The translations under genes were made by a program, and so were the position numbers. Source: an archaeon (GTDB taxonomy: Archaea; Nanobdellota; Nanobdellia; SCGC-AAA011-G17; GW2011-AR18). From it: 22,272 nucleotides of DNA. Location of the stretch: assembly GCA_023245385.1 (NCBI GenBank), contig JAHFKM010000006.1:1-22272 (forward strand), in the 5' to 3' direction. The notes below the pieces were generated by a model that saw nothing but the letters and a program-made list of their open reading frames with translations, did no database searches and was not told the origin of the DNA. This document shows, piece after piece, positions 1 through 7,136 of the stretch; positions within the stretch are counted from its first letter, which is position 1; each line of letters starts with the position of its first letter.

Positions 1-1
1 C

Positions 2-679
2 CGCCTTACCGGTGAGAATGTTCCAACAAGTTACCTTGCAAAAGAAGTAAGTAAAGGAGAAATTTGGATAGGGATGTTAGGATGTATCTCAGATTTTTAT
101 GTCCCTAACTTTGCCCAAGAATTTAAAAAATTATACCCCACACTTCTTGGAAAAGAAAAAGAAGCAGGAGATATTCTTTTCAAAACAACACTCGGAGAAT
201 TAGTCAAAATATTTTCTTTCATGATAAAAGGAAAAGAAGTACACAAAGCAATCGAAGCAGCATTTAAACTCAAAGATCCTCAAGAACTTCTCGAACAGTC
301 TTCTGAAACTGGAAAATTCCTCTACGCAAGAGCTGAAAAATTAAAAAAAGAATACAACACCCTTTTATTTCAAGCAAAAGAACAAGTGAACAAAGAAAAA
401 TTCCTCATCTTCACCTACCCTTCAAAAAAAACAAGTTTCACCAAAGAACTCGCGAATGAACTCTCTTTCCTCTATCCCGAAAAGTTTATTATTGTTGGAA
501 GAGAAAAAGAAGGCGTGATCAAAATGAGCCTAAGATCCAAAGAAAACATTCCAACCCTTCTAGAAAAAGTCTTTCTTCAATTAAAAGGATACGGCGGCGG
601 ACACGAACAAGCATGCGGCGCATGTATCTCTTCAGAAGATCTTGATCGTTTTGTAGAAATACTTAAGGAGAACATATGA
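2..679 (+). CDS. DHH/DHHA1 family phosphoesterase, 3' part
   Basis: The reading frame is open from base 2, so this is the C-terminal part of a gene that starts before the window. An ATG at 74 is internal. The C-terminus carries the DHHA1 hallmark GYGGGHEQACGA, followed by an amphipathic helix. This glycine-rich loop is typical of the substrate-binding DHHA1 domain of RecJ/NrnA/GdpP-like phosphoesterases, which cleave single-stranded nucleic acid or small phosphodiesters. The catalytic DHH domain should lie upstream, outside the window. Archaeal genomes carry several RecJ-like proteins, so the exact substrate cannot be named. The stop overlaps the next start (ATGA at 676-679), so the two genes are translationally coupled. 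The family call is firm; the specific function is open. Confidence 0.85.
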   Translation, partial: RLTGENVPTSYLAKEVSKGEIWIGMLGCISDFYVPNFAQEFKKLYPTLLGKEKEAGDILFKTTLGELVKIFSFMIKGKEVHKAIEAAFKLKDPQELLEQSSETGKFLYARAEKLKKEYNTLLFQAKEQVNKEKFLIFTYPSKKTSFTKELANELSFLYPEKFIIVGREKEGVIKMSLRSKENIPTLLEKVFLQLKGYGGGHEQACGACISSEDLDRFVEILKENI

Positions 680-2598
680 AAAAAATACTCTTTCTTTTAC
701 TTCTTTTTATTCCCCTTGCCCACGCTCAGGAAGCAGTGAATGATTACAATGATTACAGTTCCTTAGAAATGAAAGTATCTTTAGATTCACAATTTGAAAT
801 GCTCCGCTTAGGAAATGAAGCAAAAGTAGACTTTGTTCTCGCAAATTTAAGTTTCTTCCCCCAAAAAGATTTGAATCTTGAAGTTGAACACCTAGAAAAA
901 AAAAGCGAGCCAGCCGCAGAAATAACTCAAAATCAAGAAAGTCTTTCTTTTCGCTGGGATCATCCTGAAAAAAACAATTTTTATTTCGGATTTGACAGCA
1001 ATGTTAAAGTTACAAACGCGCTGTTCATAGTCGATAAAAAAGTGAATTTTCCTCTTGATCCTATTGAAAATGAATATACCAAAGCTACAGCCTTTATTGA
1101 TATTAATCCTGATATTCGAGCGAAGGCTGCTGAGCTCGCTTCTGGAGAAGATGATACATATGCCGTCGCTTTTAAAATTGGAGACTGGGTGGAGAAGAAT
1201 GTGAAGTATGATCTTAATACCCTTACCGCAGATGTTGTCAAACCTTCCAGCTGGGTCTTTGTAAACAGAGAAGGAGTCTGTGACGAATTAACAAACCTTT
1301 TCATCTCGATGATGCGTTCTCTCGGTATACCCGCTCGCTTTGTTTCTGGAATTGCTTATACAAACGTCGGTCACCAATGGGGTCCACACGGATGGGCTGA
1401 AGTCTACTTTCCAGAAAAAGGATGGATTCCTTTCGATGTCACCTACGGTCAACTCGGATGGTTAGATCCAAGTCATATTAAACTAAAAGTAGCAGCTGAC
1501 TCTGGAGATTCTTCAGTAAAATATTTATGGAGAGCATACGGAGTAAAGTTTAAAGCTCAGAAAGTGAATATTACCGCCGCATCACTCTCTCTCGGAACAA
1601 AAATAGGAAGACAAGTAGATTTTAGAATACATCCTCTTATAAACAATGTCGCTCCAGGATCCTACGTTCCTCTTGAAGTAACTATCACCAACAAACAAGA
1701 TCATTATCTTCCTGAAATATTTGTCATTACAAAAGCACCCGAACTTACTGAAAAAAATGTCAAAAGAATACTCTTAAAACCAGGAGAAACAAAAACACTC
1801 CACTGGACTGCTATTATTCCAAATTCTGTAGACCCAGGATTTTCTTATTATACCTTTGTTGAAGTTGAAGATGAATTTCATTCAAAAGCACGCGCAAACG
1901 TCAGCTATTCAGTTTCTGGAAAAGCATACTCTTCTGTTGAGGCTGAAAATCTTATTAAAGCAGGTTCAGAAATTACAGGATCAAAAAACCTTGAACTAAA
2001 ATGTCAAGCTCCAGATTATGTCTTCTCTTATGAAAGCGTAGATCTCCAATGTACTATAAAAAACCTCGCTGGACGCGAATTAAAAAACGTGCAAGTCTGT
2101 GTCGCTTCTGAGTGCAGATATCTTAATTTAATTCCAGATGAAACACAAATTGTAAAATTTCCTCTTCACGAACTAAAAACAGGTCTGAATAAAATAGATA
2201 TCGCCGCAGAAGCTCCTGAAATAAGCATTAAAAATTCAGTTTTAGTTAATGTCCTAGCAAGTCCAGATTTAATTGTAAATGATATAAACGCTCCTGATCT
2301 TGTTGGATATGATACTAACTTTAACATCACTTTCATCTTGTCAGTGAAGGCTCCTGTGCAGGATGTTCGAATCAACATAAACAATCATGAAGTCACCGAC
2401 ATTCCAAAAATGGAAAATTCTAAACGCGTGATCGTAAGCACCAATGGACGAGAATACGTTCGATTGCCTGATGCGAACATTACAATCAATTTTAAAGACA
2501 GAAATGAAAAACAATATCATTTTACGAAAATTCTTCCAATAAAAGTAGAGAATGTTCCTTTTATTATACGCGTATTACTCTGGTTGAGAGTTGTATAA
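676..2598 (+). CDS. Secreted transglutaminase-like (papain-fold) protein
   Basis: This 640-aa protein begins with a clear signal peptide: MKK, a leucine-rich core, then AHAQ at about residue 18, so the mature protein is probably outside the membrane. A transglutaminase-like core spans roughly residues 165-265, with the expected triad Cys202 (EGVCDE), His238 (GPHGWAEVY) and Asp254 (PFDVTYG). Archaeal members of this superfamily act as proteases, amidases or transamidases. The rest, about 300-625, looks like repeated beta-sandwich (CARDB/Ig-like) segments suited to surface display or adhesion. The last residues are hydrophobic but short for a full anchor. Start: AAGGAG lies about 6 nt before the ATG, and the start overlaps the previous stop. 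The fold and secretion are well supported; the substrate is unknown. Confidence 0.85.
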   Translation: MKKILFLLLLFIPLAHAQEAVNDYNDYSSLEMKVSLDSQFEMLRLGNEAKVDFVLANLSFFPQKDLNLEVEHLEKKSEPAAEITQNQESLSFRWDHPEKNNFYFGFDSNVKVTNALFIVDKKVNFPLDPIENEYTKATAFIDINPDIRAKAAELASGEDDTYAVAFKIGDWVEKNVKYDLNTLTADVVKPSSWVFVNREGVCDELTNLFISMMRSLGIPARFVSGIAYTNVGHQWGPHGWAEVYFPEKGWIPFDVTYGQLGWLDPSHIKLKVAADSGDSSVKYLWRAYGVKFKAQKVNITAASLSLGTKIGRQVDFRIHPLINNVAPGSYVPLEVTITNKQDHYLPEIFVITKAPELTEKNVKRILLKPGETKTLHWTAIIPNSVDPGFSYYTFVEVEDEFHSKARANVSYSVSGKAYSSVEAENLIKAGSEITGSKNLELKCQAPDYVFSYESVDLQCTIKNLAGRELKNVQVCVASECRYLNLIPDETQIVKFPLHELKTGLNKIDIAAEAPEISIKNSVLVNVLASPDLIVNDINAPDLVGYDTNFNITFILSVKAPVQDVRININNHEVTDIPKMENSKRVIVSTNGREYVRLPDANITINFKDRNEKQYHFTKILPIKVENVPFIIRVLLWLRVV

Positions 2599-2635
2599 AG
2601 ATAGATGAGAAAATCATTAATGTTGAAATAATACT

Positions 2636-2706
2636 TCTCTTAAAAATTAAACTTCAGACCAGATCCCTGATTTCTTTTCCTTCGCAATCTTCTCCGCAGC
2701 CTCAAA
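2636..2706. repeat. 71-bp direct repeat, copy 1 (displaced 3' end of nuclease gene)
   Basis: These 71 bases are identical to 3341-3411. Read on the minus strand they encode the last 19 codons and stop of the SNase-type nuclease, plus 11 bp beyond it. Here they are detached from any gene, so this is a displaced gene-end fragment. Together with copy 2 it brackets the toxin-antitoxin cassette. Confidence 0.95.
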
Positions 2707-2742
2707 ACAAAAATACTATCTTCTTAGTGTTCATTAGTTAAG

Positions 2743-2752
2743 TTTTTATACT
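2743..2752 (+). promoter_or_regulatory. TATA-like box for the toxin-antitoxin cassette
   Basis: TTTTTATACT is centred about 25 nt before the antitoxin ATG at 2773. This is the spacing expected of an archaeal promoter giving a leaderless transcript. The box lies inside the inserted cassette, so the cassette carries its own promoter. Confidence 0.5.
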
Positions 2753-2772
2753 TTTAAGGCTGACAAAATAAG

Positions 2773-2977
2773 ATGACAACCGTAACACTCTCTGAGGAAA
2801 AATTTAACAAGATTCTTGGAGATGTGGAAACATTAATAGAAGATGTAAGTTCTCTTTTTGATCAAAAAGATCTCGTCAAAAAAAAGACTCAATGAAATAA
2901 AAAAAAATCCTTCTCTCGGAAAGACTGAACAAGAACTTGACGCGTATCTTAAGAAGAGGAAGATACCTCTTGAATGA
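2773..2977 (+). pseudogene. RelB-like antitoxin, frameshifted in an A8 run
   Basis: From the ATG at 2773 the frame encodes only 40 aa, ending at TGA 2893-2895. The +2 frame continues from the A8 run (2878-2885) as RLNEIKKNPSLGKTEQELDA and on to a TGA at 2975-2977. Removing one A joins the two into a 67-aa protein with a beta-strand/helix N-terminus (MTTVTLSEEKF) and a charged C-terminal tail. That is the size and layout of small archaeal RelB/ParD-type antitoxins, and the restored stop would overlap the toxin start. The gene is therefore either broken by a homopolymer insertion, read through by slippage on the A8, or affected by an assembly error. The antitoxin assignment rests on architecture and on the toxin next door, not on a diagnostic motif. 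Confidence 0.6.
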
Positions 2978-3266
2978 ATGGGAACTCAAGTTACATCCTG
3001 ATTTCTTTAAAGATCTAGATGTTTTAGACAAAAAGATTCTAGAAATCTTTTACAAAAAGAAAGAAAAAATTAAACGAAATCCCCTAAGACTGAAACATTT
3101 AAGCGGCGGCCAAAATTGTTACAGAGAAGAGATCACAACAAATATTCGTTTAGTATACTATGTTGAAGCGAATATAATTTGGTTCTTAACAATAGGTAGG
3201 CATGACGACGCTTACAAAAACTTCTTGAACAGGCTTCATTCTCTCAAGGCTAAATTTCAACAGTAA
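2970..3266 (+). CDS. RelE/ParE-superfamily toxin
   Basis: This 98-aa protein has the RelE/ParE fold signature: an N-terminal strand (WELKLHPDFFKDL), two helices, then the strand-rich stretch YREEITTNIRLVYYVEANII and a terminal LTIGRHDDAY segment. Family members are ribosome-dependent mRNA interferases or gyrase poisons; which applies cannot be told here. Start: I chose TTG 2970 because GAGGAAG lies just upstream, it overlaps the end of the restored antitoxin frame, and the product then begins where relatives begin. An in-frame TTG at 2937 would add 11 residues that read through antitoxin-coding sequence. The gene appears intact although its antitoxin carries a frameshift, which is unusual if the toxin is active. 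Confidence 0.8.
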   Translation: MNEWELKLHPDFFKDLDVLDKKILEIFYKKKEKIKRNPLRLKHLSGGQNCYREEITTNIRLVYYVEANIIWFLTIGRHDDAYKNFLNRLHSLKAKFQQ

Positions 3267-3340
3267 AAAAATCAATATAATAACTTTTCTTTCTTCCTAA
3301 ATTTGAATATCTCAAAGCAGAAAGTTCTCTTATTCCAGCC

Positions 3341-3411
3341 TCTCTTAAAAATTAAACTTCAGACCAGATCCCTGATTTCTTTTCCTTCGCAATCTTCTCC
3401 GCAGCCTCAAA
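3341..3411. repeat. 71-bp direct repeat, copy 2 (3' end of nuclease gene in place)
   Basis: This copy is identical to 2636-2706. It is in its native position, covering the final 19 codons and stop of the nuclease gene and 11 bp downstream. The 634 bp between the copies is the toxin-antitoxin cassette. Confidence 0.95.
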
Positions 3412-3807
3412 CTCAGGACAATGCTTCACATTAGGAGGAATACGATCCAAGCGCGCATAACCATTAATAACTTCATCATAATTAATTAAATGCTGATCAT
3501 TCACATCTCTAACATACCTTAATAATCTCCCATACTTATCTTTATTACCAATATCTTTTTCCAAAAAAACTTCTTTGTTTAGAACTTTACTTTTTAAAAA
3601 ATCAGTCGCCTCTTTGTAATAAAACTCTCCCTTCTCAGGCGTATTAATACATGTTATTCGCACATGCCTATTATCCCTTAAAACAAAAGTATCACCGTCA
3701 ATTACTCGGTTTACAAACGCTCTTTCATACTTTTCTTCTTTAATAACATTAGCTACCCGCCCTTGTAAACTACACCCTGAAAGAGCTATCAAAATCAATA
3801 AGATCAT
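3352..3807 (-). CDS. SNase-like (thermonuclease) lipoprotein
   Basis: This 151-aa protein starts with a hydrophobic segment and a lipobox (IALSGC, Cys12), so it is probably exported and lipid-anchored. The staphylococcal-nuclease (OB-fold) domain has VIDGDT (Asp39), an arginine in HVRITC (Arg50), NTPE (Glu58) and DKYGR (Arg94). These match the Ca2+ site, the two arginines and the general-base glutamate of the family. The second Ca2+-ligand aspartate (D40 of the staphylococcal enzyme) is Asn55 here. Likely role: hydrolysis of extracellular or periplasmic nucleic acid, perhaps for nucleotide scavenging. Start: ATG 3807 overlaps the proS stop as TAATG, implying translational coupling. A longer frame to 3864 would run into proS and put a non-signal stretch before the lipobox. 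Its 3' end is the source of the 71-bp repeat. Confidence 0.85.
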   Translation of the reverse strand: MILLILIALSGCSLQGRVANVIKEEKYERAFVNRVIDGDTFVLRDNRHVRITCINTPEKGEFYYKEATDFLKSKVLNKEVFLEKDIGNKDKYGRLLRYVRDVNDQHLINYDEVINGYARLDRIPPNVKHCPEFEAAEKIAKEKKSGIWSEV

Positions 3808-5249
3808 TAATAACTCTTTGCGAAATAACAAACCACTTTTGTTTCTTGATTGCAATGAAAACACCTCTTTCCTTTCATTTCAGAACTAAATGGAATATTC
3901 AAAGACTTCGCTCCTTCAGTCTTATCTTTTATTTCTGTCTCGCAACCTTCATCCCCACACCAAGGAGCAAGAGCAATCTTTTTTTCTTTCATCGCTTTCT
4001 CAAAACCCTTCCAATCTGAAACTTCCATAATACTTTCATTCAAAAACTTTTCAGCTTTTTTATAGAGATCAGACTGCATTTCATCCAAACTCTCTTCAAC
4101 TTTCTTTTTTAACTCAGAAACTTTAACAAATTCTTTTTTTCCAGTATCTCTTCTTACAAGAACAACCTGATCCTTTTCTAAATCCTTCGGACCAAGCTCA
4201 ATTCGTAAAGGAACACCTTTTAACTCCCACTCATTATACTTCCAGCCAGGTGTATACTCATTTCTCTCATCTAAAAACGCATTGAAACTTTTTAACACCT
4301 TTTCTACATCTTTACATTTTTTCAAAACTTTCTCTCTTGTAGGATCAAAAAAAATAGGAACAATTACCACTTTGTTTTCTGCAAGTGTTGGTGGAAGTAC
4401 TAAACCTTTATCATCAGAATGAATCATCAACATAATACCAATAGAACGAGTACTGAATCCCCAAGAATTTTGGTAGACTAATTGTCTCTTCCCCTCTGCG
4501 TCTAAAAATCCAACGTCAAACGCTTTCGAAAAATTCCTTCCAAGATGATGAGACGTACAAGCTTGAGCTGCTTTTCCATTTGGTAAAAAAGCTTCGAGAC
4601 TTAATGAAAAAACAGCTCCCGCGAACTTTTCTTTCTCAGACTTCTTCCCTTTTAAAGTTGGAATCGCCAAGAGTTCTTTGTAACACTCCTCGTAATAACT
4701 AAGTATTTCATTCGCCTCTTCCCGCGCCGCTTTTTCCGTTGCAAACGCAGAATGACCCTCCTGCCACAAAAATTCACGAGATCTTAAGAAAGGAACAGGA
4801 TGCTTGAACTCCCAACGAATAACGTTATTCCACTGATTTAATCTTAAAGGTACATCTTTATACGAACGAATCCACTTCGCATACGACGCATACATGATTG
4901 TCTCAGAAGTCGGCCTCACTGCCAAACGCTCATTTAATTTTGTTTCACCAGTTTCTGTGACCCACGCAACCTCAGGGGAAAAACCTTCAACGTGCTCAGA
5001 TTCTTTCTTAAGCAAACTCTCAGGAATAAACAAAGGGAAGTAACTATTTTTAACCCCTGACTCTTTGAATTTCTTATCAAGAAACTTTTGAATCTGCTCC
5101 CAAATAAAATACGCTCTCGGCCTTATAATATAACACCCAGAAACATCAGAATATTCAATTAATTCTGCCTTTTGCAAGAGTTGAGTATACCATTCTGAAA
5201 TATCTTTTTCTTTCACTACTGTTAAACCAACTTCCTGCTTTTCTCTCAT
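3807..5249 (-). CDS. proS: Prolyl-tRNA synthetase (archaeal/eukaryotic type)
   Basis: This 480-aa class II synthetase charges tRNA-Pro with proline. It shows the N-terminal motif 1 region (about 39-80), the RPTSE loop (112-116), motif 2 (about 137-168, ending FLWQEGHSAF), motif 3 (about 269-286, GIMLMIHSDDKGLVLPP) and an anticodon-binding domain after it. The C-terminal zinc-type domain has WCGDEGCE and CFHC pairs and the family's typical aromatic end (YFAKSY). There is no bacterial-type insertion domain. Start: ATG 5249 gives the usual length and start of the family. The frame stays open to 5411, but that extension overlaps a separate small gene in another frame. A TATA-like box at 5267-5276 would give a nearly leaderless mRNA. 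The nuclease gene follows with an overlapping start. Confidence 0.97.
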   Translation of the reverse strand: MREKQEVGLTVVKEKDISEWYTQLLQKAELIEYSDVSGCYIIRPRAYFIWEQIQKFLDKKFKESGVKNSYFPLFIPESLLKKESEHVEGFSPEVAWVTETGETKLNERLAVRPTSETIMYASYAKWIRSYKDVPLRLNQWNNVIRWEFKHPVPFLRSREFLWQEGHSAFATEKAAREEANEILSYYEECYKELLAIPTLKGKKSEKEKFAGAVFSLSLEAFLPNGKAAQACTSHHLGRNFSKAFDVGFLDAEGKRQLVYQNSWGFSTRSIGIMLMIHSDDKGLVLPPTLAENKVVIVPIFFDPTREKVLKKCKDVEKVLKSFNAFLDERNEYTPGWKYNEWELKGVPLRIELGPKDLEKDQVVLVRRDTGKKEFVKVSELKKKVEESLDEMQSDLYKKAEKFLNESIMEVSDWKGFEKAMKEKKIALAPWCGDEGCETEIKDKTEGAKSLNIPFSSEMKGKRCFHCNQETKVVCYFAKSY

Positions 5250-5266
5250 AAACTTGCCCTGGTGGA

Positions 5267-5276
5267 AATTATATTT
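5267..5276 (-). promoter_or_regulatory. TATA-like box for proS
   Basis: On the minus strand TTAAATATAA is centred about 23 nt before the chosen proS ATG. It supports that start over the longer frame. The small upstream gene and proS may therefore be transcribed separately. Confidence 0.45.
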
Positions 5277-5296
5277 AAGGTTTGTTCTTTGATAAA

Positions 5297-5461
5297 TTAG
5301 AATATTGTTGATCCAGCAAAATAATTTACTAGCACATACAAAAGGGGAGGCGAAATTTCCAAAACAAAAAATTCTAATACTAGAACAAAAAGAACGATTC
5401 CAATTGTCCAAATAATTCTTCCACTCTTGACCGTGGACTGCTTAACAAAATTGTAAAACAT
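5297..5461 (-). CDS. Small single-pass membrane protein (54 aa), unrecognised
   Basis: The minus-strand frame from ATG 5461 to TAA 5297 encodes MFYNFVKQSTVKSGRIIWTI, then a strongly hydrophobic stretch (about residues 16-49) broken by an EISPP turn, and ends GSTIF. The short positively charged N-terminus followed by one long or two short membrane segments fits a small integral membrane protein. GTGAGA about 6 nt before the ATG matches the 3' end of archaeal 16S rRNA. The gene fits exactly between alaX (42 nt upstream) and proS (47 nt downstream) on the same strand. I do not recognise a family. It is below common length cut-offs and would be easily missed. Confidence 0.55.
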   Translation of the reverse strand: MFYNFVKQSTVKSGRIIWTIGIVLFVLVLEFFVLEISPPLLYVLVNYFAGSTIF

Positions 5462-5503
5462 GAAAATCTCACGAGAAGAATTTTTTAAATATGTCTGAAG
5501 AAA

Positions 5504-6214
5504 CTACTCTTTCAAAGCAAAATATACTCTTCGATTATTCTTTCCCTTGTTTTCTGCTAAGACTAAGTCTACCCCTTTAATTTCTTTAATATTTTTCACA
5601 TGTGTTCCACCATCAGCCTGCAGATCAATCCCTACAATTTCAACAATTCTCAGCTCTGCAACTTCCGGAGGTAAGGCGCTCGCTAATTTCACCACATTAG
5701 GAATCTTCAACGCTTCTTCTCTTGGTAAAGAATACACTTTCACTTCCGCACCTTGCTCAATCAAGCTATTTGCTTTTTCAAAATACTTACTGATCTTCTC
5801 TTTATCAAACTCTTCCAAATTAAAATCAATTCTCGACTTTTCTAAATCCAACTGATTTCCCGTAATCAATACGTTCGCTTCCTTGAAAAAAATACTACAA
5901 AGTAAATGCGCAGCAGAATGCATCCTCATCAATTTATACCTTCTGTTCCAATCTATTTTACAATTCACCTTATCATTTACTTTTAATCCTGCCCTGTCGA
6001 CCTCATGCAAAACATTTCCTTCACCTTTCTTTACTGAAAGCACTTTGAAATGTTCATTTTCTTTTTGAATCGTTCCAGTGTCGAAAGGCTGACCACCCCC
6101 CTGCGCATAGAAAACGGTCTTATCCAGAACAATAAAACGCTCATTTATTATTTCTACTATTTTTGTTTCTAATTCTCTCAAGTAAGAATCTTTCAAGTAA
6201 ACTAACTCAATCAT
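5504..6214 (-). CDS. alaX: Alanyl-tRNA editing protein AlaX
   Basis: This 236-aa protein is a free-standing version of the AlaRS editing domain, which hydrolyses Ser-tRNA-Ala (and Gly-tRNA-Ala) formed by mischarging. It has the N-terminal barrel with the glycine-rich VFYAQGGGQP (about 34-43), the first zinc motif HSAAH (99-103) and the second motif DGGTHV (201-206). In many relatives this last motif is CGGTH, so one expected zinc ligand is Asp201 here. Start: ATG 6214 gives the typical beginning (MIELVYLKDSYL) and has a TATA box about 25 nt upstream. The frame could extend 25 codons to 6289, but that would run through this promoter. It heads a minus-strand group with a small membrane protein and proS, a sensible pairing of tRNA charging and editing. 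Confidence 0.93.
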   Translation of the reverse strand: MIELVYLKDSYLRELETKIVEIINERFIVLDKTVFYAQGGGQPFDTGTIQKENEHFKVLSVKKGEGNVLHEVDRAGLKVNDKVNCKIDWNRRYKLMRMHSAAHLLCSIFFKEANVLITGNQLDLEKSRIDFNLEEFDKEKISKYFEKANSLIEQGAEVKVYSLPREEALKIPNVVKLASALPPEVAELRIVEIVGIDLQADGGTHVKNIKEIKGVDLVLAENKGKNNRRVYFALKE

Positions 6215-6234
6215 AGTTCTGAGAAGAATTGGAG

Positions 6235-6243
6235 TTATAAAAA
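6235..6243 (-). promoter_or_regulatory. TATA box for alaX
   Basis: TTTTTATAA on the minus strand is centred 25 nt before ATG 6214. This implies a leaderless alaX mRNA and decides the start codon. The divergent gene at 6298 has its own weaker box (GTTTTTAAGC at 6266-6275), so the two promoters sit back to back in 83 bp. Confidence 0.6.
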
Positions 6244-6297
6244 GTTTTTCAAAGTCCTTCGCTACGTTTTTAAGCTTTTGCATACTCAATATTAATT

Positions 6298-6840
6298 ATG
6301 GGCTTTCTTGAAAAAGCAAAAAAAGTATCACCCTTAGTTACTTATCTTACCCTAGCAGGAGCAATAGTCTATTTAGGTATAAGAGGATGGTACTCTTTTC
6401 TAATTAATGATACTTTAAAAGATGTAACACATCTTTATGCTGAACAAACTGACTTTTTAAAAGAAAAAAATAAACTTCTCGAAAGAGAGGTAATATTCTA
6501 CAAACAAATAAATTTTTCTCAAGAAGAAAGAATTGCTTCACAAAAAAAATTAATTGATGCGCTAGGACATACAATTAGAACAAGAGAACAGATAGTTGAT
6601 GCATATAATCACATCGAGAAAAGCTTTAATCAGAAGATTACAGAAACTCAAAGTACTCTTAATCTTAGAGAAGATACTCTTGAAACCTACAAACAACGCG
6701 TAGTAGACTACAAGCTCTTTCTTGATGGAGTAGCAATACACCTAGAAAGACTCGCTGAAACTTCCTGCTCAACAACAACACCAGCCCGCCTCCACAGACT
6801 TGAATTAGTTGTAAGAGAGATGAGTTCTCCATCCTTTTAA
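6298..6840 (+). CDS. Membrane-anchored coiled-coil protein, unrecognised
   Basis: This 180-aa protein has one transmembrane helix near the N-terminus (about 12-33, LVTYLTLAGAIVYLGIRG). A long, charged, helical segment rich in Glu, Lys and Gln follows (about 38-150) and should form a coiled coil. The C-terminus is short and less charged (TSCSTTTPARL). The layout suggests a protein tethered to the membrane with a rod on one side. No enzymatic motif is visible and I do not recognise the family. Start: ATG 6298 with GTTTTTAAGC centred about 27 nt upstream, so the transcript is probably leaderless. It is divergent from alaX and followed 116 bp later by another small membrane protein. Confidence 0.75.
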   Translation: MGFLEKAKKVSPLVTYLTLAGAIVYLGIRGWYSFLINDTLKDVTHLYAEQTDFLKEKNKLLEREVIFYKQINFSQEERIASQKKLIDALGHTIRTREQIVDAYNHIEKSFNQKITETQSTLNLREDTLETYKQRVVDYKLFLDGVAIHLERLAETSCSTTTPARLHRLELVVREMSSPSF

Positions 6841-6956
6841 AAATAAAAGAGTATCAACCTGAAGATTTCTCTATCTTCCTTTTAATAAAGTTAAAGAAGT
6901 TTTTTAATTTTTCCTGACAGGAAGCTTTAAATTGTTTCAATAAACAAAAAAAGAAT

Positions 6957-7136
6957 ATGGAGATAAATTCTTTACAAAAAGGAGGTTTGATAGGATTAGC
7001 AATAGTCACAGTTTCTACAGGATCAAATTTAATCGTACAAGGCAATGTTTTAGGCGGATCTATTCTTCTCTTCGTAGGATTCGCTTTTATTTTTTGGAGA
7101 GAATGGTTAAAACTAAAGTATGATAAAAAACGTTAG
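6957..7136 (+). CDS. Small two-helix membrane protein (59 aa), unrecognised
   Basis: ATG 6957 to TAG 7134-7136 encodes MEINSLQKGGLIGLAIVTVS, a short glycine-rich connector, a second hydrophobic segment (GSILLFVGFAFIFW) and a basic tail (WLKLKYDKKR). This is two membrane helices with a positive C-terminus. GCTTTAAATT (6924-6933) is centred about 28 nt before the ATG, the leaderless-promoter spacing seen for neighbouring genes. The stop overlaps the end of a convergent tiny lipoprotein gene by 4 bp. It excludes the opposite-strand frame at 6854-7045 as a gene. No known family is recognised. Confidence 0.65.
   Translation: MEINSLQKGGLIGLAIVTVSTGSNLIVQGNVLGGSILLFVGFAFIFWREWLKLKYDKKR

Noticed and set aside
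2937..2969. Upstream TTG as toxin start
   Set aside because: It would translate antitoxin-coding sequence in another frame; TTG 2970 has a ribosome site and the family-typical beginning.
5257..5270. GTGGAAATTA near proS as another MITE end
   Set aside because: Only the 10-mer matches; the GGCCTTGC part is absent and it merges with the proS TATA region, so chance is likely.
5250..5411. 54-residue N-terminal extension of ProS
   Set aside because: The extension is cysteine- and aromatic-rich, unlike any ProS, lies upstream of the TATA box and overlaps the small membrane gene in another frame.
6854..7045. 63-aa minus-strand open frame
   Set aside because: It overlaps the better supported plus-strand 59-aa membrane protein at 6957-7136, which has a promoter and membrane character; the minus frame has no sensible domain or start context.
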